NCBI GenBank assembly: GCA_023436175.1
Contig: JAEZKE010000140.1
Span: 1-64,000, forward strand
DNA: 64,000 bases
Direction of reading: 5' to 3'
From: Methanobacteriota archaeon
Lineage (GTDB): Archaea > Methanobacteriota > Methanobacteria > Methanobacteriales > Methanobacteriaceae
The number at the start of each line of letters is the position of its first letter. The stretch's first letter is position 1. Both the position numbers and the translations under genes were made by a program. Below, one piece after another: positions 61,910-64,000 of the stretch. The notes under the pieces are model-generated. The model saw nothing but the letters and a program-made list of their open reading frames with translations, was not told where the DNA came from and did no database searches.

Positions 61910-62104
61910 TAAGACTATATAAAGGTTTTGGTTTAAAATAAAATTTTTAATGCAATTCAAAGAGTATTTAAAAAAATAATATGCAATGTGGATCAGACAA
62001 CACTATTCACCACATATAGAATTACCTCAATAAATAGCATATTGTACTCATTTAGAAAAAGCTGCTCTCTTTCAATTTCTACAAAATATAAAGAATTCAC
62101 CTAT

Positions 62105-63295
62105 TCAAATACTTCTAAAAGGAAAAACGCCCTTTTCTTCATATTCTTTTTTAAGCCAAGCTTTTAAAATAGGTTCCGAAATAGTGTAAGATCCTTCTTT
62201 TGATTCTATTAAATCTAATTTCTGTAATTTATTTAGAGGTTTACTTAATGAACCCGGCGTTATATCCAATTTAATTGCTATATCTTTTCTTTTAAGGGGA
62301 TCATCAATGAGTGTTGTTATGATATTTTGCTCTTGTAAGGTTAACCTACTCCACCCGTTTATTAAATGAACTGCAATCATAGGTAATGTCCTTCGAAATT
62401 CATCTTTTATTTTGTTTTCATCTAATGGAACATTTTTTTGAAGTAATTTTGCAAACGTATTTACATAAAAAGGTATTCCATTTGTACATTTGTAAAATCT
62501 TTCAAATCCACTACCCTCAAAATTTAGAGAAGGTAATCTCTCACTTAGATAATTACGCACAGTTTCTTCAGTAAATGGTTGTATTTCTATATTTAACATT
62601 CTGCCCCCGAAAGCGCCATTTCTACCTGCTATTTGTTCAATAATAGAATCTCTAGAATTTACAGATCCAGAAAAAACATAAGCTACATTTTTCTGATTTT
62701 GAATTACACTTCTAAGGAACCATAAAAATGTATCCAATCGATCACTCAAGTCCTTAATGACCTGAAATTCATCAATAATCAGAATAGCTCCTTTAATTTT
62801 ATCCGAATGATCTTCGTAAATTAGCTGTGGTAACTCTAAGACAAATTTTGAAAGCTTTTTATAATCATCTTCTGCTTTAGGTATAGGTACAGGATACCCT
62901 CCAGCATCTACAAATTCATTTATTCCAAAGTTTTTTGTTTGGAAATACTTTTTTACCTTTTTGAATACTGTAACAAATCCTTTATTTTTACATGATTCCA
63001 TCCAGCATTCATAAAAGTGTATCATTATACCCATTTCAGTTAATTTACCCATTTGATAACCCGATGTAGCAGATAAATCAACATAACAAATTAAATAATC
63101 ATTTTCAAGTTCTTTTTTTATTTTTTTGAGTAAAACCGTCTTCCCTACTCCCCTAATTCCAGCTATCATAATTGTTGGAGCAGAGCCAGTAGAAGTTGAT
63201 TCTAATATAGCTTTTATTAATGAAATATCCCTTTCTCGATTATAGAATTGCTCATCGGTTAACTCGGCATCAGTTCCCCATGCTAAATCTTCCAT
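62105..63295 (-). CDS. Archaeal P-loop ATPase with C-terminal winged helix (MoxR/ORC-like STAND type)
   Basis: A 396-residue archaeal ATPase. Walker A is GIRGVGKT (about 46-53) and Walker B AILIIDEFQ. A sensor-like VFSGSVNSRDS and arginine finger region follow, and the C-terminal 70 residues form a winged helix (IATTLIDDPLKRKDIAIKLDITPGS; last residues KEEYEEKG). Proteins of this pfam01637-type family are numerous in archaea, with suspected roles in regulation or defence; none is proved. It stands alone. A 33-base direct repeat and TATA box lie just upstream. Confidence 0.85.
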   Translation of the reverse strand: MEDLAWGTDAELTDEQFYNRERDISLIKAILESTSTGSAPTIMIAGIRGVGKTVLLKKIKKELENDYLICYVDLSATSGYQMGKLTEMGIMIHFYECWMESCKNKGFVTVFKKVKKYFQTKNFGINEFVDAGGYPVPIPKAEDDYKKLSKFVLELPQLIYEDHSDKIKGAILIIDEFQVIKDLSDRLDTFLWFLRSVIQNQKNVAYVFSGSVNSRDSIIEQIAGRNGAFGGRMLNIEIQPFTEETVRNYLSERLPSLNFEGSGFERFYKCTNGIPFYVNTFAKLLQKNVPLDENKIKDEFRRTLPMIAVHLINGWSRLTLQEQNIITTLIDDPLKRKDIAIKLDITPGSLSKPLNKLQKLDLIESKEGSYTISEPILKAWLKKEYEEKGVFPFRSI

Positions 63296-63304
63296 TCAAT
63301 CACC

Positions 63305-63402
63305 TGAATATATAATCTATTTTGCAATATGTATTCTATTTTAGATCATATAGTATATATATTGTGTTTTGCAATATAAATTCCATCTTAGATCACATAT
63401 TA
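63305..63402. promoter_or_regulatory. 33-base direct repeat in the promoter of the ATPase
   Basis: TTTTGCAATAT (and 22 more bases) occurs at 63320-63352 and at 63367-63399, identical at 28 of 33 positions, with a period of 47 bases. A TATA box TATATAAT (minus strand, 63308-63315) lies just between the first copy and the ATPase start at 63295. The copies would bind the same protein on both sides of a promoter, possibly the ATPase itself with its winged helix. The far copy is also just upstream of the hairpin RNA candidate at 63425. Confidence 0.6.
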
Positions 63403-63424
63403 AAAGTAGGAATAACTTTCAAGC

Positions 63425-63466
63425 CAGCCCATGTAATCCGCGTACTCCTCTTGGCAGCATGGGCTG
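63425..63466 (+). ncRNA. Candidate small hairpin RNA, second of its kind
   Basis: Arms CAGCCCATG (63425-63433) and CATGGGCTG (63458-63466) form a perfect 9-bp stem with a 24-base loop containing ACTCCTCTTGG. ACATATTAAA (63395-63404) upstream is a possible TATA box at about -27. A loop pyrimidine tract, complementary to Shine-Dalgarno sequences, recalls the hairpin at 4959. No open frame. T-rich sequence follows (AATTTATTTTAAATT). Confidence 0.5.
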
Positions 63467-63733
63467 AATTTATTTTAAATTAAACAAATCTTTTAAAATT
63501 ATTATTGCTTTTTAGCTGCCATAAAATTAATATTATTTTTATGAAGTCTGATCCAGTTAAAATAGATTACATAAATTCTTAATATTAAGGCCGATTTTTA
63601 CTCATAGCATATTTTAGTTAAAAGCATTAATTATTAGTATATTCAAAAATTCATCCATTCCTTTTGTTATTGTTTCTAATTTATTAATAGGTGCTTTAAA
63701 TTCTTTTGTTTTAATACTAACCAATTAAATAAA
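63467..63733. other. Gene-free stretch near the right edge
   Basis: AT-rich sequence; a few minus-strand codons that look like a remnant end (KTKEFKAPINKLETITKGMDE) lie at 63610-63710, without a start. Nothing else. Confidence 0.35.
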
Positions 63734-63874
63734 TTAGCCTCTCTTTGTGAAATATTCATTAATAATATTTATTAAAGAAAGTAGAATTTTATCGGTGCAT
63801 CTTCTACTTGACTTTATAACTCCTAAAATAATCCCAGTTATAATAACTGTAAAAGATATCCAATTTCTATTCAA
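63734..63874 (-). CDS. Possible 46-aa one-helix membrane protein (TTG start)
   Basis: A TTG at 63874 after CAGGGTAATA opens a frame of 46 codons, MNRNWISFTVIITGIILGVI..., with one membrane helix followed by a basic stretch (KSSRRC) and a helical tail (KILLSLINIINEYF). It fits a small membrane protein but rests on composition and a weak ribosome site. The frame upstream is closed by a stop. Confidence 0.3.
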   Translation of the reverse strand: MNRNWISFTVIITGIILGVIKSSRRCTDKILLSLINIINEYFTKRG

Positions 63875-64000
63875 TATTACCCTGATATTGTCCTTTTCAA
63901 ATATAGTTCATTAATAATTCTCTATCTTAAAACCTGTACTGTCATTAACGCTTAATGTATCTAGAATTTAATTTTATATTCTGTAAAATTTAATTTTGTT

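Noticed and set aside
63421..63470. tRNA gene
   Set aside because: A single 9-bp stem of 42 bases without D, anticodon or T arms.

Overview
The window looks like chromosomal DNA of a mesophilic hydrogenotrophic methanogen close to Methanobacterium (Methanobacteriales). The reasons are an archaeal TATA-binding protein of the usual 181 residues, an F420H2 oxidase (FprA) of the methanogen type, DUF2769 and DUF169 proteins, MinD, archaeal TATA-box promoters, and an AT-rich sequence with long AT-rich intergenic regions. I saw no rRNA, tRNA, CRISPR array, complete insertion sequence or prophage. Most of the window is ordinary metabolism, transport and signalling, mixed with small lineage-specific genes.

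Layout. 1-6.5 kb: edge of a nitrilase-family gene, a response regulator, a glutaredoxin, a membrane protein with a possible HxxE metal site, a yeast-type cytosine deaminase, MinD, a likely small hairpin RNA and a secreted CARDB-like protein. 6.8-16.6 kb: HtrA-like protease, a tiny zinc ribbon, MetX-like hydrolase, metallophosphoesterase, a holin-like/phosphatase fusion, ZIP transporter and FprA. 16.8-24 kb: 7TM histidine kinase, UbiA-family enzyme, thioesterase, amino-acid permease, hydrolase and methyltransferase. 23.3-27 kb: a PAS/GAF regulator facing a DUF169 - (TusA-like x2 + DsrE) - membrane protein operon, with near-identical palindromes between them. 27-33.5 kb: formyl-THF ligase family protein, YjbQ protein, a PAS sensor whose phosphoacceptor histidine is replaced, and two tandem secreted paralogs. 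33.7-37 kb: feoB with an upstream DtxR-FeoA gene and its operators, then two copies of a dispersed repeat. 37-46 kb: GMC-type oxidoreductase with a four-cysteine motif, P-type ATPase, and MarR facing hydrolase/CPBP protease. 46-52.3 kb: PadR/MFS pair, TBP flanked by two copies of a small gene, hairpin arrays, and an intact and a broken cupredoxin. 52.6-64 kb: GAF protein, two tandem UbiA enzymes, an FMN glutamate-synthase-like protein with a DUF2769 head, DapB, a TetR-DUF169-MFS cluster, and a P-loop ATPase with a repeat-containing promoter next to a second candidate hairpin RNA.

How the genes work together. Several units have readable control: DtxR-FeoA/FeoB (iron import), PadR/MFS and TetR/DUF169/MFS (export), MarR/hydrolase/CPBP, and the PAS/GAF regulator with its presumed sulfur-handling operon. 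In each the intergenic sequence carries a palindrome or repeat suited to the adjacent regulator.

The most unusual structure is a family of tandem perfect hairpins at four places (1050-1095, 23244-23316, 50565-50655, 50891-50935). Stems differ in sequence, but most have a three-base loop closed by a C-G pair. One array splits a coiled-coil gene and is flanked by a 7-base direct repeat. A second family is an approximately 88-base module (three copies) joining a GGACACT...AGTGTCC hairpin to a TATA-like tail. A third class is two stand-alone hairpins placed about 27 bases after a TATA box.
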